Positions 23,801-31,860 of a stretch of DNA of 64,000 bases are shown piece after piece. A model generated the notes under the pieces. The model was not told the origin of the DNA. It searched no databases and worked only from the letters and a program-made list of their open reading frames with translations. Position 1 is the first letter of the stretch. Every line of letters starts with the position of its first letter. The translations under genes and the position numbers were made by a program. The stretch comes from Streptomyces flavotricini (GTDB taxonomy: Bacteria > Actinomycetota > Actinomycetes > Streptomycetales > Streptomycetaceae): the NCBI RefSeq assembly GCF_020639365.1, contig NZ_JAINUL010000001.1:441437-505436 (forward strand), written 5' to 3'.

Positions 23801-25351
23801 GTGTCGCCTCCGCATCGCCCTTCGCCCGAAGTCCCTCCTCCACCCCGCAAGCACTTCGTCCTCGCGGCGATGGGGTGCGCCGGGGGGATGGTCCTGCTCG
23901 ACCAGACCGTCGTCGCGGTCGCGCTCGACCCGATGGCGCGCAGCCTGGGCCTGACCACGTTCGCGATGCACGGTGTGGTGCTCGTCTACGTGCTGTCGCT
24001 CGCCGCGTTCGCGCCGGTCGGCGCCATGGCCGCCCGCAGGTTCGGCATTCTGCGCGTCTTCGGGTTCGGGACCGCGCTCTTCGTGACCTCCTCCGCGGTC
24101 TGCGCACTCACGCCGTCCGGGGGCGCCGCCGAACCCTTCCTGCTCACGGTCAGGGCCGTCCAGGGCGCCGGTGCCGCGCTGATGCTCCCGGTGGCCACCA
24201 CGGTGATCACCGACGTGTACGGGGAACGGGAGCGCGGCAGGGCGCTGGCGGTGTACGCGGGGCTGGCGCAGGTCTTCTTCGTCCTCGGCCCCGTCGTGGG
24301 GGCGCTCCTCATCCAGTTCCTCGGGTGGCGCTCGGTCTTCCTCGTCAACGTGCCCGTCGGCGTGGCGGTCCTGTGGGCGATCGCCCGGGCACGGCTGCGC
24401 GGGGAGGCGGAGGGCGGCGCGCTCATCGCGCTCCAGCCCCTCGTCGTCATCTTCGCTCTGGTCGTGCTGGTCTTCGGGCTCTACCAGTGCGGTGTCTGGG
24501 GCTTCACCGACCCCAGGACGTTCGCCACCGTCGCTTCGGGCGCCCTGGTACTGGCCTTGGCGGTGCGGCTCCTCCTGCGCTCCCGCCGGCCGCTCGTCGA
24601 TCTGCGGCTGCTGGCAATCCGGCCGTACGCCGTGGCGGTGGCGCTCACGTTCATGGTGCAGGCGCCGCAGCTGATCGTGGTGGTGCACGGCACGCTGTTC
24701 CTTCGGCAGGCGATGCACCTGTCCCTGCCGGCCACCGGGCTCTGCCTGCTCCCCCTGGTCACGGCCCTGGCGGCGGGCACGTTGTCGTCCGGGTACCTGT
24801 TGGAGCGCTCCGGGTCCATCCGGGTGCCCGTACTGCTCGGCCTCGCGGCCTCCACGCTCGGCACGGCGGCCTGGACCGCAGCCCTGTCCCCGCGCGAGTA
24901 CGTCTTGCAGGTCCCGGGGATGGTCTTGGCGGGGCTCGGGATGGGCATCCCGATCCCCGCGCTCAGCGCCGAACTCATGCGCGCGGTTCCGCCGGCCAAG
25001 AGAGCGGACGCGTCCGTTCTCCGGCAGACGCTGCGACAGTTGGGCGGCGCGGTCGGGCTGGCGGCGGCCGGGGCCGCCGTACTGGCCGCCAACGACGACG
25101 CGGCCGACGCCTCGGGCATCGTCACCGCCGCGGCCGCCCCTGCGGGGTTCGTGGTCGCGACCGTCGCCCTGGCCGGCGCACTGCTCCTCGCCGCCGTCAT
25201 GCTGCCGCGCGGGACGGGTACGGACGGAGGCCAGGCCGAGTCCGGCGGATCAGGCTCGGGTACGCGTGAGATGGGCGGCGTTCGCCGAAGATCGCCGTCC
25301 TCCGCCCGTGGCCTCCTGCGCCTGCGCCTGCGCCGAAGGGGTCGCCCGTGA
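23801..25351 (+). CDS. DHA2-type MFS drug exporter
   Basis: A 516-residue transporter with about 14 transmembrane helices, of the EmrB/QacA type. Motif A-like 'APVGAMAARRFGILRVFGFGTALF', a 'DQTVVAVALDPMARSLG' first helix with the acidic residue typical of DHA2 proteins, and motif C-like 'GLAQVFFVLGPVVGALLIQFLGWRSVFLVNVPVGV' are clear. A Ser/Gly then Arg-rich cytosolic tail ends the protein. GTG 23801 has GGGAA upstream. A possible leader peptide precedes it. Substrate unknown. Confidence 0.88.
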   Translation: MSPPHRPSPEVPPPPRKHFVLAAMGCAGGMVLLDQTVVAVALDPMARSLGLTTFAMHGVVLVYVLSLAAFAPVGAMAARRFGILRVFGFGTALFVTSSAVCALTPSGGAAEPFLLTVRAVQGAGAALMLPVATTVITDVYGERERGRALAVYAGLAQVFFVLGPVVGALLIQFLGWRSVFLVNVPVGVAVLWAIARARLRGEAEGGALIALQPLVVIFALVVLVFGLYQCGVWGFTDPRTFATVASGALVLALAVRLLLRSRRPLVDLRLLAIRPYAVAVALTFMVQAPQLIVVVHGTLFLRQAMHLSLPATGLCLLPLVTALAAGTLSSGYLLERSGSIRVPVLLGLAASTLGTAAWTAALSPREYVLQVPGMVLAGLGMGIPIPALSAELMRAVPPAKRADASVLRQTLRQLGGAVGLAAAGAAVLAANDDAADASGIVTAAAAPAGFVVATVALAGALLLAAVMLPRGTGTDGGQAESGGSGSGTREMGGVRRRSPSSARGLLRLRLRRRGRP

Positions 25352-25403
25352 CCGGGAGCGAAATTCCGAGCCGCGCCGGGCCCTGGAAGGGCAGACTCCC
25401 TCC

Positions 25404-26021
25404 ATGGAGGACATGTGGGCGTTCCGGGACGCGGTCGGATGCTGGGCGGCCGGCGGGCCCGGCGGACCGGCGGGCGGACTGGCAGTACGACTGGGTTTGC
25501 GGACGGCGGTGTTGCTGGAAGGGCTGAGTGACCTGGCGGCCGTCGAGGCGCTCGCCGTACGGCGCGGCCGGGACCTCGCCGCCGAGGGAGTGTGCGTCGT
25601 CTCGATGGGCGGCGCGATGAACGTCGGCCGCTACGCCGGCCTCCTCGGGCCGCCCGGGCTCGGCCTGCACCTGACCGGGCTGTGCGACGAGAGGGAACAG
25701 CCCTACTACGAGCGCGGCTTGAAGCGGGCCGGGGCGCGCGGGTCGGGGTTCTTCGTGTGCGCGGCGGATCTGGAGGACGAGCTCATCCGCGCGCTCGGCA
25801 CGGCGACGGTCGAGGAGATCATCCGGGTCGAGGGCGACCTGCGTGCCTGGCAGACCTTCCTGCGGCAGCCCGCCCAAGACGGTCGGCCGCGGCAACAGCA
25901 GTTGCGGCGCTTCCTCGGCACGAAGAAGGGCCGCAAGATCCGCTACGGCGGCCTCCTGGTGGAGGCGCTCGCCCCCGGCCAGGTCCCGGCCCCGCTCGAG
26001 GACCTCCTCACGAGCCTGTGA
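25404..26021 (+). CDS. Stand-alone TOPRIM-domain protein
   Basis: A 205-residue protein resembling the TOPRIM domain of OLD-family nucleases without the ATPase part. 'TAVLLEGLSDLAAVEALAVRRGRDLAAEGVCVVSMGGAMNVGRYAGLL' gives the conserved Glu (in LLEG.SD) and the 'GG..N' strand, and 'GLCDEREQPYYERGL' supplies the acidic D.E motif. The C-terminal basic stretch ('FLGTKKGRKIRYGG') may contact nucleic acid. Actinobacterial homologues are annotated as TOPRIM nucleotidyl transferase/hydrolase proteins; activity is not established. ATG 25404 begins at the conserved region. The upstream neighbour is the DHA2 exporter, 52 bp away. Confidence 0.75.
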   Translation: MEDMWAFRDAVGCWAAGGPGGPAGGLAVRLGLRTAVLLEGLSDLAAVEALAVRRGRDLAAEGVCVVSMGGAMNVGRYAGLLGPPGLGLHLTGLCDEREQPYYERGLKRAGARGSGFFVCAADLEDELIRALGTATVEEIIRVEGDLRAWQTFLRQPAQDGRPRQQQLRRFLGTKKGRKIRYGGLLVEALAPGQVPAPLEDLLTSL

Positions 26022-26197
26022 GGTTCAACGGGCCGGCGTGACCGGGGACCACACGCCGAGGTTCGACGACGAAGCAGCCGGGTCGACGCCCGGGCGCTTC
26101 GGGCACCGCGCCTTCGAGCTCATCACAGGCGACGATTCCGAGGTCGGTCATGGCGGGCAGCTCATCGCTGCGTTGACCGGGGCAGGTCGTCGCGGGC
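26022..26197. other. 176-bp gap, nothing convincing
   Basis: Short open frames exist on both strands (for example a 47-codon frame on the minus strand ending near 26013), but their codon use is weaker than neighbouring genes and they match no family I recognise. Confidence 0.3.
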
Positions 26198-26470
26198 CTA
26201 CTGCGGGGCCACTCGACAGGCCGTCGCCGCGGTCGTGTCGGTCACGCCGCCTGCCGTCAGGCCCTTCACGCACTGGTCCTGGTCCCCGGTCAGTCCGACG
26301 TAGCAGGCCATGCGTACGGAGTCCGGGGCCTCGCCCCCGTGGAGCTCCTGCTCGACCTGGTTGATGCAGGACGAGAGGTCCGCGTGGGCGGCAGGGGCCG
26401 TGAGGGCCGCGCCGCCCAGTGCGAGGGTCAGGCCGGTGAGGACGCTTGCGATACGGGTGGACGCGCGCAT
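26198..26470 (-). CDS. Small secreted four-cysteine protein
   Basis: About 90 residues. A Sec signal peptide (MRASTRIASVLTGLTLALGG...ending APAAHA) is followed by a mature domain of about 60 residues with four cysteines in a C-x15-x30 spaced pattern (SSCINQVEQELH, RMACYVGL, DQCVKGL, ATACRVAP), probably two disulfides. No family is recognised; similar short secreted proteins are common in Streptomyces. ATG 26470 is chosen to place Arg residues directly before the hydrophobic core. Confidence 0.7.
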   Translation of the reverse strand: MRASTRIASVLTGLTLALGGAALTAPAAHADLSSCINQVEQELHGGEAPDSVRMACYVGLTGDQDQCVKGLTAGGVTDTTAATACRVAPQ

Positions 26471-26520
26471 GAGACGCACCTGCTCTCCGGGGTCGTGCGT
26501 TCCGGTTCCCCTCATCGACG

Positions 26521-27828
26521 CTAGAACAGCCCCCCGCGACCCGCACCCGCTGGGGCCGCCCCGGGGCTGTCCCGACAGCGCCGGGTCCGCAGGTCAGAGC
26601 CTTGTACGAGAGCACGGGCCCGCCTTCCCCCGGCCACGTCCCGATCCGTGGCCACGGCGGAGACGGACAGGAGGGTGGCCGTGGCGAGGGTGCCCCAGAG
26701 GGCGGCCGGGCCGTGGGGGGCCAGGGCGGTGATGGCCGCCGGGGAGACGGCGAGGCCGAAGCCCGTGGAGAGCTCGAAGCGCGCGAGGGTGCGTCCCAGG
26801 ACGCGGGCCGCGGCGAGTGTCGTGACGAGGGCGGTGGCGCTGCCCGCGTAGAGGATCTCCCCGATCGTGCAGACGACGGACACCGCGGCGACGGCCGGAG
26901 CGCCCCGGCCGGGATCCAGGGCGGTGGCCGCGAGGAAGCCGACGTAGGAGGCGGCGAGCACCACGCCGGCGAGGGCCAGGACGGTCCGCCGGGAGAAGCG
27001 GGACATCAGGACCGTGACGGGAACCTGCAGGGTGACCACCAGCACCGTGTTGGCCACGAAGATGGCCGCCGACCACACCGGGGATGCGTGCAACTGCGTC
27101 ACCAGGACCAGGGGGAGCGCGATTTCGGGGACGTTGAGGCAGAAGACGTAGATCACGTTGGCGGCCAGCAGCCCGCGCATCCGGGGAACCGACCCGTCCG
27201 CCCCGGACTCCGCCGGGGTGGCGGCCGCGTCCGCGCGGAGGCGGACCGACCAGGCCAGCGCCGCCGCCGTGAGGTACGCGAGCCCGGTGACGGCTGCCAG
27301 CGCCTGCAGGGCCGTGGCGCCGCCCGCCAGGCATGCGGTGGCGAGGAGCGCGCCCACGCCCAGGCCGGCGTTGCGCAGGGCGCGGCCCGCCGCGAGAGCG
27401 GTGTCGCGTTCCCGGCCGTGGGAGACGGTGGCCACGAGGGCCGCGTGGGCGGCCGGCCAGGCCTGGTTGCCGATGCCGAGGAAGAGCGCCGCCGTCGCGA
27501 ACGGCCAGGCGTGTCCCGCCGGGGTGGCCAGCAGCACCGCCACGCCCAGGACCCGTACCAGCATCGACGCCGCCACGACGGAGCTGCGTGCGCCGCGGTC
27601 CAGCCCGCGGCCCACCGCGGGCATGCACACCAGACCACCGACCACGCCGGCCGTCATGGCGATGCCGGTGGCCGGCGCGGACAGTCCGAGCACCGTCACC
27701 CCGTAAAGGAGGAGGAAGGGTCGCAGCAGGCCGGTGCCGAGCGCGTCCACGGCCAGGGCGACGGCGTAGCGTGGGCCTCCGGAAGCGCGGACGAGGGCGC
27801 GGGGCCGGATCTTGGTCAGGGTTGCCAT
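26521..27828 (-). CDS. MFS transporter (ArsR-DUF5937 partner)
   Basis: A 435-residue transporter with 12 predicted transmembrane helices, typical of small MFS exporters: 'YAVALAVDALGTGLLRPFLLLYGVTVLGL', 'PAVGRGLDRGARSSVVAASMLVRVLG', and a second-half repeat 'VTVLMSRFSRRTVLALAGVVLAAS'. The C-terminal 30 residues are polar. Start ATG 27828 is preferred to the upstream in-frame ATG because homologous N-termini begin at this point. It is divergent from an ArsR/DUF5937 regulator with a perfect 31-bp palindrome between them, so substrate-triggered derepression is likely. Confidence 0.87.
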   Translation of the reverse strand: MATLTKIRPRALVRASGGPRYAVALAVDALGTGLLRPFLLLYGVTVLGLSAPATGIAMTAGVVGGLVCMPAVGRGLDRGARSSVVAASMLVRVLGVAVLLATPAGHAWPFATAALFLGIGNQAWPAAHAALVATVSHGRERDTALAAGRALRNAGLGVGALLATACLAGGATALQALAAVTGLAYLTAAALAWSVRLRADAAATPAESGADGSVPRMRGLLAANVIYVFCLNVPEIALPLVLVTQLHASPVWSAAIFVANTVLVVTLQVPVTVLMSRFSRRTVLALAGVVLAASYVGFLAATALDPGRGAPAVAAVSVVCTIGEILYAGSATALVTTLAAARVLGRTLARFELSTGFGLAVSPAAITALAPHGPAALWGTLATATLLSVSAVATDRDVAGGRRARALVQGSDLRTRRCRDSPGAAPAGAGRGGLF

Positions 27829-27862
27829 GGCGTCCACCGTGCGGTGGGCGTCCGGAGGGGCC

Positions 27863-27893
27863 ACGTCGGTTGACGGACACCGTCAACCGACGT
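27863..27893. promoter_or_regulatory. 31-bp perfect palindromic operator
   Basis: Arms ACGTCGGTTGACGG and CCGTCAACCGACGT, 14 bp each and perfectly complementary, flank a 3-nt spacer. It occupies nearly a third of the 99-bp divergent region between the MFS and the ArsR-type gene, 34 bp before the regulator's start. This is an unusually long exact operator and the obvious binding site for the adjacent ArsR-type protein. Confidence 0.8.
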
Positions 27894-27927
27894 CGTCGCC
27901 GGCCGTCCGGTCGGCGATCCTGAGGGG

Positions 27928-29013
27928 ATGACCTTGAGGATCGACATCGGCGGGCTGCCGTCCGAGCGCGTGCGGTTCGCCGCCTCGCCGCTGGCAGAGC
28001 TGACAGCGATGCTGCACGTACTGGCCGAACCCGGGCACCATCCGCAGTTCGCCGACTGGGCCGCGGACGTCTGGGCCGGGCTGCGGGCGGAGTTGGCGGA
28101 GCGGTTGCGGGAGGCGGAGTTCCTCTGGCGTTCCTCACAGGCCGACTTCCTGCTGCCCGCGCGTCCGCGTCCCACCCTCGCCGAGGAGTTGGACGAGGTG
28201 GACCGGATCGACGACGAGACGTACGTGACCGCCGCGCTCGTCACCACCTGCGGCGGCAGCCGGGCCCGCCTCGCCGCGCGGTCGCCGCTCACCGATGCCG
28301 CGGCGCGCGAGCGGGCCCTGGAACTGGCCCAGGCCCGCGGCGCCCGGCAAGAGGCCTTCGCGGAACGGCTGCTGGCGGACCCGGGCTCCGTACGGGCGCG
28401 GGTGCGGCGCACCCTCGAACAGTGCGCGCGGGCCTTCTTCGACGACGCCTGGACGGACGTGGCCGTACGGCTCGCCACCGACCTGCGCCTGAAGAACGAC
28501 CTGTTGAAGCAGCAGGGCCCCGCGGCCGCGCTCGCCTCGGTCTCCGGCGCCGTCGCCCTGGCACCGGACGGCGACTGCATCGTCGTGGACAAGCTGCAGG
28601 ACAAGGCGACCGCCGCCCACGGCGCCGGGGTGACCTTCATCCCCAGTGTCTTCGGCAGCCCGCACCTGGTGGTGGTCCACGCGCCCGGGTGGCATCCGGT
28701 CGTGCAGTACCCCGTGGCCGGGCCGGGTCCGTCGGAGCCGGTATCCCTGGAGACGGTCACCCTGCGGCTGGAGGCGCTGGCGCATCCGGTACGGCTGCGT
28801 CTGTTGCGTACGCTGGCCCGCGGCCCGCACACCAACGGTGAACTGGCCCACGCCTGGGAGCTTTCACCCCCGGAGGTCTCCCGTCACCTCGCCGTCCTGC
28901 GCAGCGCGGGCCTGCTCACGGCGCGGCGCCACGGCCGGTACGTCCGATACGCCCTCGACCTGCCCGCTCTGACGGCGCTGGGCGCCGATCTGCTGGCGGC
29001 CGTACTGCGCTGA
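27928..29013 (+). CDS. DUF5937/ArsR-type regulator
   Basis: A 361-residue regulator with the N-terminal DUF5937 domain (about residues 1-255; 'SERVRFAASPLAELTAMLHVLAEPGHHPQFADWA' near the start, 'GGS...', 'VVDKLQDKATAAHGAGVTFIPSVFGSPHLVVVH') and a C-terminal ArsR winged HTH (about 270-345: 'ALAHPVRLRLLRTLARGPHTNGELAHAWELSPPEVSRHLAVLRSAGLLTARRHGRYVRYAL'). The large N-terminal part probably binds the inducer. It is divergent from an MFS exporter. GAGGGG is directly before ATG 27928; GATCCT precedes that by six bases, so a leaderless start is also possible. Confidence 0.88.
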   Translation: MTLRIDIGGLPSERVRFAASPLAELTAMLHVLAEPGHHPQFADWAADVWAGLRAELAERLREAEFLWRSSQADFLLPARPRPTLAEELDEVDRIDDETYVTAALVTTCGGSRARLAARSPLTDAAARERALELAQARGARQEAFAERLLADPGSVRARVRRTLEQCARAFFDDAWTDVAVRLATDLRLKNDLLKQQGPAAALASVSGAVALAPDGDCIVVDKLQDKATAAHGAGVTFIPSVFGSPHLVVVHAPGWHPVVQYPVAGPGPSEPVSLETVTLRLEALAHPVRLRLLRTLARGPHTNGELAHAWELSPPEVSRHLAVLRSAGLLTARRHGRYVRYALDLPALTALGADLLAAVLR

Positions 29014-29046
29014 ACGGCAGCGGCGGCCGTGATCAGGTGGCCGTGA

Positions 29047-29424
29047 TCAGGTGGCCGTGGGCCAGGTCCGCAGCAGTGCGGAGATCCTCCCTGCGGAGCA
29101 GGCGGGGCTGAGGAGGAGGTCCCGGAGCGCGATGGCGTCGTCACGGGTGGGCTTGACGCGGATCCCGGCGGCTTCGAGGTACATGACGCCGGTGGCCGCC
29201 GCGACGGCCAGGTTGGAGCGCTCCAGCCAGCGGCAGCGGGCGAGGGTGTGGACGAGGGCTGCCGCTTTTGCGTACGGACCGTCGTACAGCGGCTGCTCGA
29301 ACAGCTCGGCCCGGTGGCGGGCGACCGCCGAGACGGGCACTCCGTAGTCGTCCGGGGCCGGGTCGCCCACCCCGGCCGCTTCGGCGACCTGCAGGATCCA
29401 GGCGACGTCGATGTGCAGTTCCAT
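29047..29424 (-). CDS. Doc/Fic-like toxin with degenerate active site
   Basis: A 125-residue protein resembling the Doc branch of the Fic fold ('PVSAVARHRAELFEQPLYDGPYAKAAALVHTLARCRWLERSNLAVAAATGVMYLEAAGI'). The canonical catalytic motif H-x-F-x-(D/N)-(A/G)-N-K-R is not present: the corresponding stretch reads C-R-W-L-E-R-S-N-L, lacking the His, the Asn-Lys-Arg end and the Gly. It is the second gene of a two-gene unit whose first gene encodes a ribbon-helix-helix antitoxin; stop and start overlap as TGATG. A toxin-antitoxin role is strongly suggested by layout, but phosphotransfer to EF-Tu, the Doc activity, is doubtful. Confidence 0.72.
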   Translation of the reverse strand: MELHIDVAWILQVAEAAGVGDPAPDDYGVPVSAVARHRAELFEQPLYDGPYAKAAALVHTLARCRWLERSNLAVAAATGVMYLEAAGIRVKPTRDDAIALRDLLLSPACSAGRISALLRTWPTAT

Positions 29425-29663
29425 CAGGCGGCACGCGCCCCCGGTGAACCCTGCTGGGCGTCCTCGGCCTCGTCGAAGACGCTCTGGTGCTCGGCGAGGA
29501 AGCGGGCGGCGGCGTCCACCGACCGGGCCCGCAGCCCGCTGGCGTCGTCCTGCACCAGGCGTGCGAGGTAGTCACCGATGCTCAGGCCCAGGTCGGCGGC
29601 GCGCTTCTTCGCCAGTTCCGCGATGTCCGCGTCCACGCGGGCACCCAGCTGTGTTTTCGCCAT
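29424..29663 (-). CDS. Ribbon-helix-helix antitoxin
   Basis: A 79-residue protein with an N-terminal RHH DNA-binding motif ('KTQLGARVDADIAELAKKRAADLGLSIGDYLARLVQDDAS', residues 3-43) and an acidic C-terminal tail ('VFDEAEDAQQG') of the sort that masks a toxin. It precedes the Doc-like toxin gene with a 1-nt overlap. Autoregulation of the pair through the RHH domain is expected. The intergenic region upstream contains 'GTAACAGTCGTTACC', an inverted repeat (29672-29686) that may be its operator. Confidence 0.82.
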   Translation of the reverse strand: MAKTQLGARVDADIAELAKKRAADLGLSIGDYLARLVQDDASGLRARSVDAAARFLAEHQSVFDEAEDAQQGSPGARAA

Positions 29664-29671
29664 GGCCCGAT

Positions 29672-29686
29672 GGTAACAGTCGTTAC
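29672..29686. promoter_or_regulatory. GTAAC-agtc-GTTAC operator of TA pair
   Basis: GGTAAC-AGTC-GTTACC sits just upstream of the antitoxin ATG, a perfect 6-bp inverted repeat with a 4-nt spacer. RHH antitoxins bind such short inverted repeats near their start. Confidence 0.6.
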
Positions 29687-29711
29687 CATCGGAGCGCGAG
29701 CGATGCGGACC

Positions 29712-31691
29712 CTACGCCCGCGGGAGGGCCCGGGGGTCGGCCGGGCGGGGCACGAAGACCGGGGACTCCGACTGGTAGAACAGGTCGATGTCGGCCTCCT
29801 CGCCTCCGACGATCAGGGTGTCCCAGGCGCCGCTCTCCCGCAGGGTGCGCAGGGTGGCGGGGGCGATCGGGGCGAGGTGGGAACGGAGTTCCGCGTCCGT
29901 GGGCAGGCCGGGAAGCCGGGACGCCAGCCGGTCGCGGATCCCGGACATGCGGTCCAGCAGCGCGTCCAGGTCGCTCCCGTCCACGCCACCGGAAGCGGCA
30001 GCCGATGCCGGCCCGGAGGCGGCACCGGATGCCGGCCCGGCCCCCGCACGGGACGCCGCACCGGACGCGGCGCCGCCGCCGGCCTCCGTACTGCGCGCGA
30101 TGATGTCCCTGATGGCGCGGGTGACGCCCTGTTCGTCGGTGGTCACCATGGCGTTCCAGGCCCGGCTCTTGTGGCGGTACTGGAGCATGGACATCGCCGC
30201 CTCGTGCCGGATGAAGTCGGCGTCCCGCAGCGGCTTGCCCCGCCAGGCGCGGCTGAGCGAGCGGGCCAGTGAAGTGGCGGAGGCGAGACCGCTGTTGAGG
30301 CCGCGGCCCGGCCAGAAGTGGATGGCGTTGGCCGCGTCGCCCAGCAGGAACCCGTACGTACCGGGGCTGGTCGCGGTCGGGCGGTGCAGCTGCGCGGTGA
30401 ACCGCGGGCGCTGCACCATGTCCAGCCGGAACGAGGTGATCGCCGACAGGTCGTCTTCGGCCACGCCGAAGAGGCTGAGGCCCTGCCGGATCTCCTTCCA
30501 CAGCGGGGAGCTGCGCAGCAGCGCGGGCAGGAACAGGGTGCCATGGGTGGGGCAGCGGAACTCGTTGTCCTCCTCCTGCCGGCTCATCAGGCAGGGGCGG
30601 GTGGCGATGCACTCCTCGAACACCTGGCGCACCGGGTCGATGCCGATGACGTTCCTGGCCTCTTCGCGGGTGAGCCGCATGTTCAGGAAGCCCTCGCCGC
30701 GCAGCGAGTTGAGGAGGAACCGGTTCTGCGAGACCGTGAGCAGTACGCTCATGGGGTCGGGCAGCTTCGACTTGACGCGCAGGCCCAGGACGATGTCCTG
30801 GAGGTGCTCGCCGTCGAGGGAGTAGATCGAGGCGTCGGCCGCGCCGAAGCGGTCGGCATAGTGCTCGCGGGTGCGGGAGCGGCCGCCCTCGCAAACCACC
30901 AGGACGTGTTCCTGGGCGAGCCGGTTCTGCTGCTCCTCCACGTCGAAACGCCTGGGGACGAGGCGGATCGCCGACCGGCGGTTCGCCAGGTCCAGCAGCC
31001 GGTCCTCGATGTGGGCGATCCGGATGTTGCGGGGCGGGCGGCCGTCTACGGAGTCCGGGCCGACGGGCCACATCTCGGAGTACGCGCCGTCGTCGTCGAA
31101 GAGTGCGGTGAGCACCTCCTCGGACAGGGCGAGGTACTGCCGGCTCTGGACGGTCACCACCTGCTGGCGGCGGAAGTTGCCCTGGGTCTCGTCCTTCCAG
31201 ACGACCGCGGGGCCCTTCCTGGTCCACCGCCCGTCGTAGAGGGTGATGGCGGTGCGGCCGGGCAGCATCTCGTCGAGCGCCAGGGCGAAGGCGAGGCCGA
31301 CCGGGCCGCCACCGGTGACGGTGACCCGCAGCGTGCCGGGGTCCGCGGCGCTCGGCCGGGGGACGTCCAGGAGGGAGAGGTCCATGACCGTCTCCATCGA
31401 GTCCTGCGCCTCGTAGAGGAAGGTTTCGTCACCGATGCGGATGCAGTCGTTCGCGCGCAGGACCTGCCGGGTGACGCGCTGGTCGTTGACGAAGGTGCCG
31501 TTGCGGCTGTCCCGGTCGTAGAGGACGAACCCGCCGTCCTCCGCGAGGACCTCGGCGTGCAGCCGGGAGGCGCTGGGGCTGACGATCACGACGCCGTTGT
31601 CGCTCTTGCGCCCGAAGCTGAGGGGCTCGCTGCCCAGGACGACGCTCTGCCCGGTGAAGGGACCCGTTCGCCCGACGATGACCGATGGCAC
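29712..31691 (-). CDS. FHA-FAD oxidoreductase fusion protein
   Basis: A 659-residue cytosolic protein I do not recognise as a named enzyme. Residues 1-95 are a forkhead-associated phosphothreonine-binding domain ('PLSFGRKSDNGVVIVSPSASRLHAEVLAEDGGFVLYDRDSRNGTFVND', with the conserved GR, S-RLHAE and NGTFVN). Residues about 120-520 are an FAD-dependent PHBH-like module: 'RVTVTGGGPVGLAFALALDEM' (dinucleotide binding) and 'GFLLGDAANAIHFWPGRGLNSGLASATSLAR' (second FAD motif). A Gly/Ala/Ser-rich linker (about 540-575) leads to a C-terminal helical region. GAGGAG precedes GTG 31691. It is divergent from a membrane Ser/Thr kinase, so phosphorylation-dependent docking of the oxidoreductase is an attractive inference. 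Confidence 0.78.
   Translation of the reverse strand: MPSVIVGRTGPFTGQSVVLGSEPLSFGRKSDNGVVIVSPSASRLHAEVLAEDGGFVLYDRDSRNGTFVNDQRVTRQVLRANDCIRIGDETFLYEAQDSMETVMDLSLLDVPRPSAADPGTLRVTVTGGGPVGLAFALALDEMLPGRTAITLYDGRWTRKGPAVVWKDETQGNFRRQQVVTVQSRQYLALSEEVLTALFDDDGAYSEMWPVGPDSVDGRPPRNIRIAHIEDRLLDLANRRSAIRLVPRRFDVEEQQNRLAQEHVLVVCEGGRSRTREHYADRFGAADASIYSLDGEHLQDIVLGLRVKSKLPDPMSVLLTVSQNRFLLNSLRGEGFLNMRLTREEARNVIGIDPVRQVFEECIATRPCLMSRQEEDNEFRCPTHGTLFLPALLRSSPLWKEIRQGLSLFGVAEDDLSAITSFRLDMVQRPRFTAQLHRPTATSPGTYGFLLGDAANAIHFWPGRGLNSGLASATSLARSLSRAWRGKPLRDADFIRHEAAMSMLQYRHKSRAWNAMVTTDEQGVTRAIRDIIARSTEAGGGAASGAASRAGAGPASGAASGPASAAASGGVDGSDLDALLDRMSGIRDRLASRLPGLPTDAELRSHLAPIAPATLRTLRESGAWDTLIVGGEEADIDLFYQSESPVFVPRPADPRALPRA
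29964..30073. repeat. Gly-Ala-Ser linker, repetitive DNA
   Basis: Imperfect repeats of a unit encoding GAASG/GPASGAASG lie in the linker between the FAD module and the C-terminal region of the FHA-FAD protein. Confidence 0.6.
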
Positions 31692-31860
31692 TGCACACTC
31701 CTCGAAAGCGATGCTGCTGACTGTTCCTACGACAGCAACACGCCATCGAGAAGGTGTTCGGTTCGGGCATCTCCGAAAATTTCCCCGCGCCCGGCTGAAC
31801 CGGGGGCCCGGCCGGTACGTGATGCTCACGTCGGCCGCCTTGAGAGGAAGAACCGCCCCC

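Noticed and set aside
26013..26156. Possible 47-codon minus-strand gene
   Set aside because: Weak codon bias, no Shine-Dalgarno, no recognisable motif.
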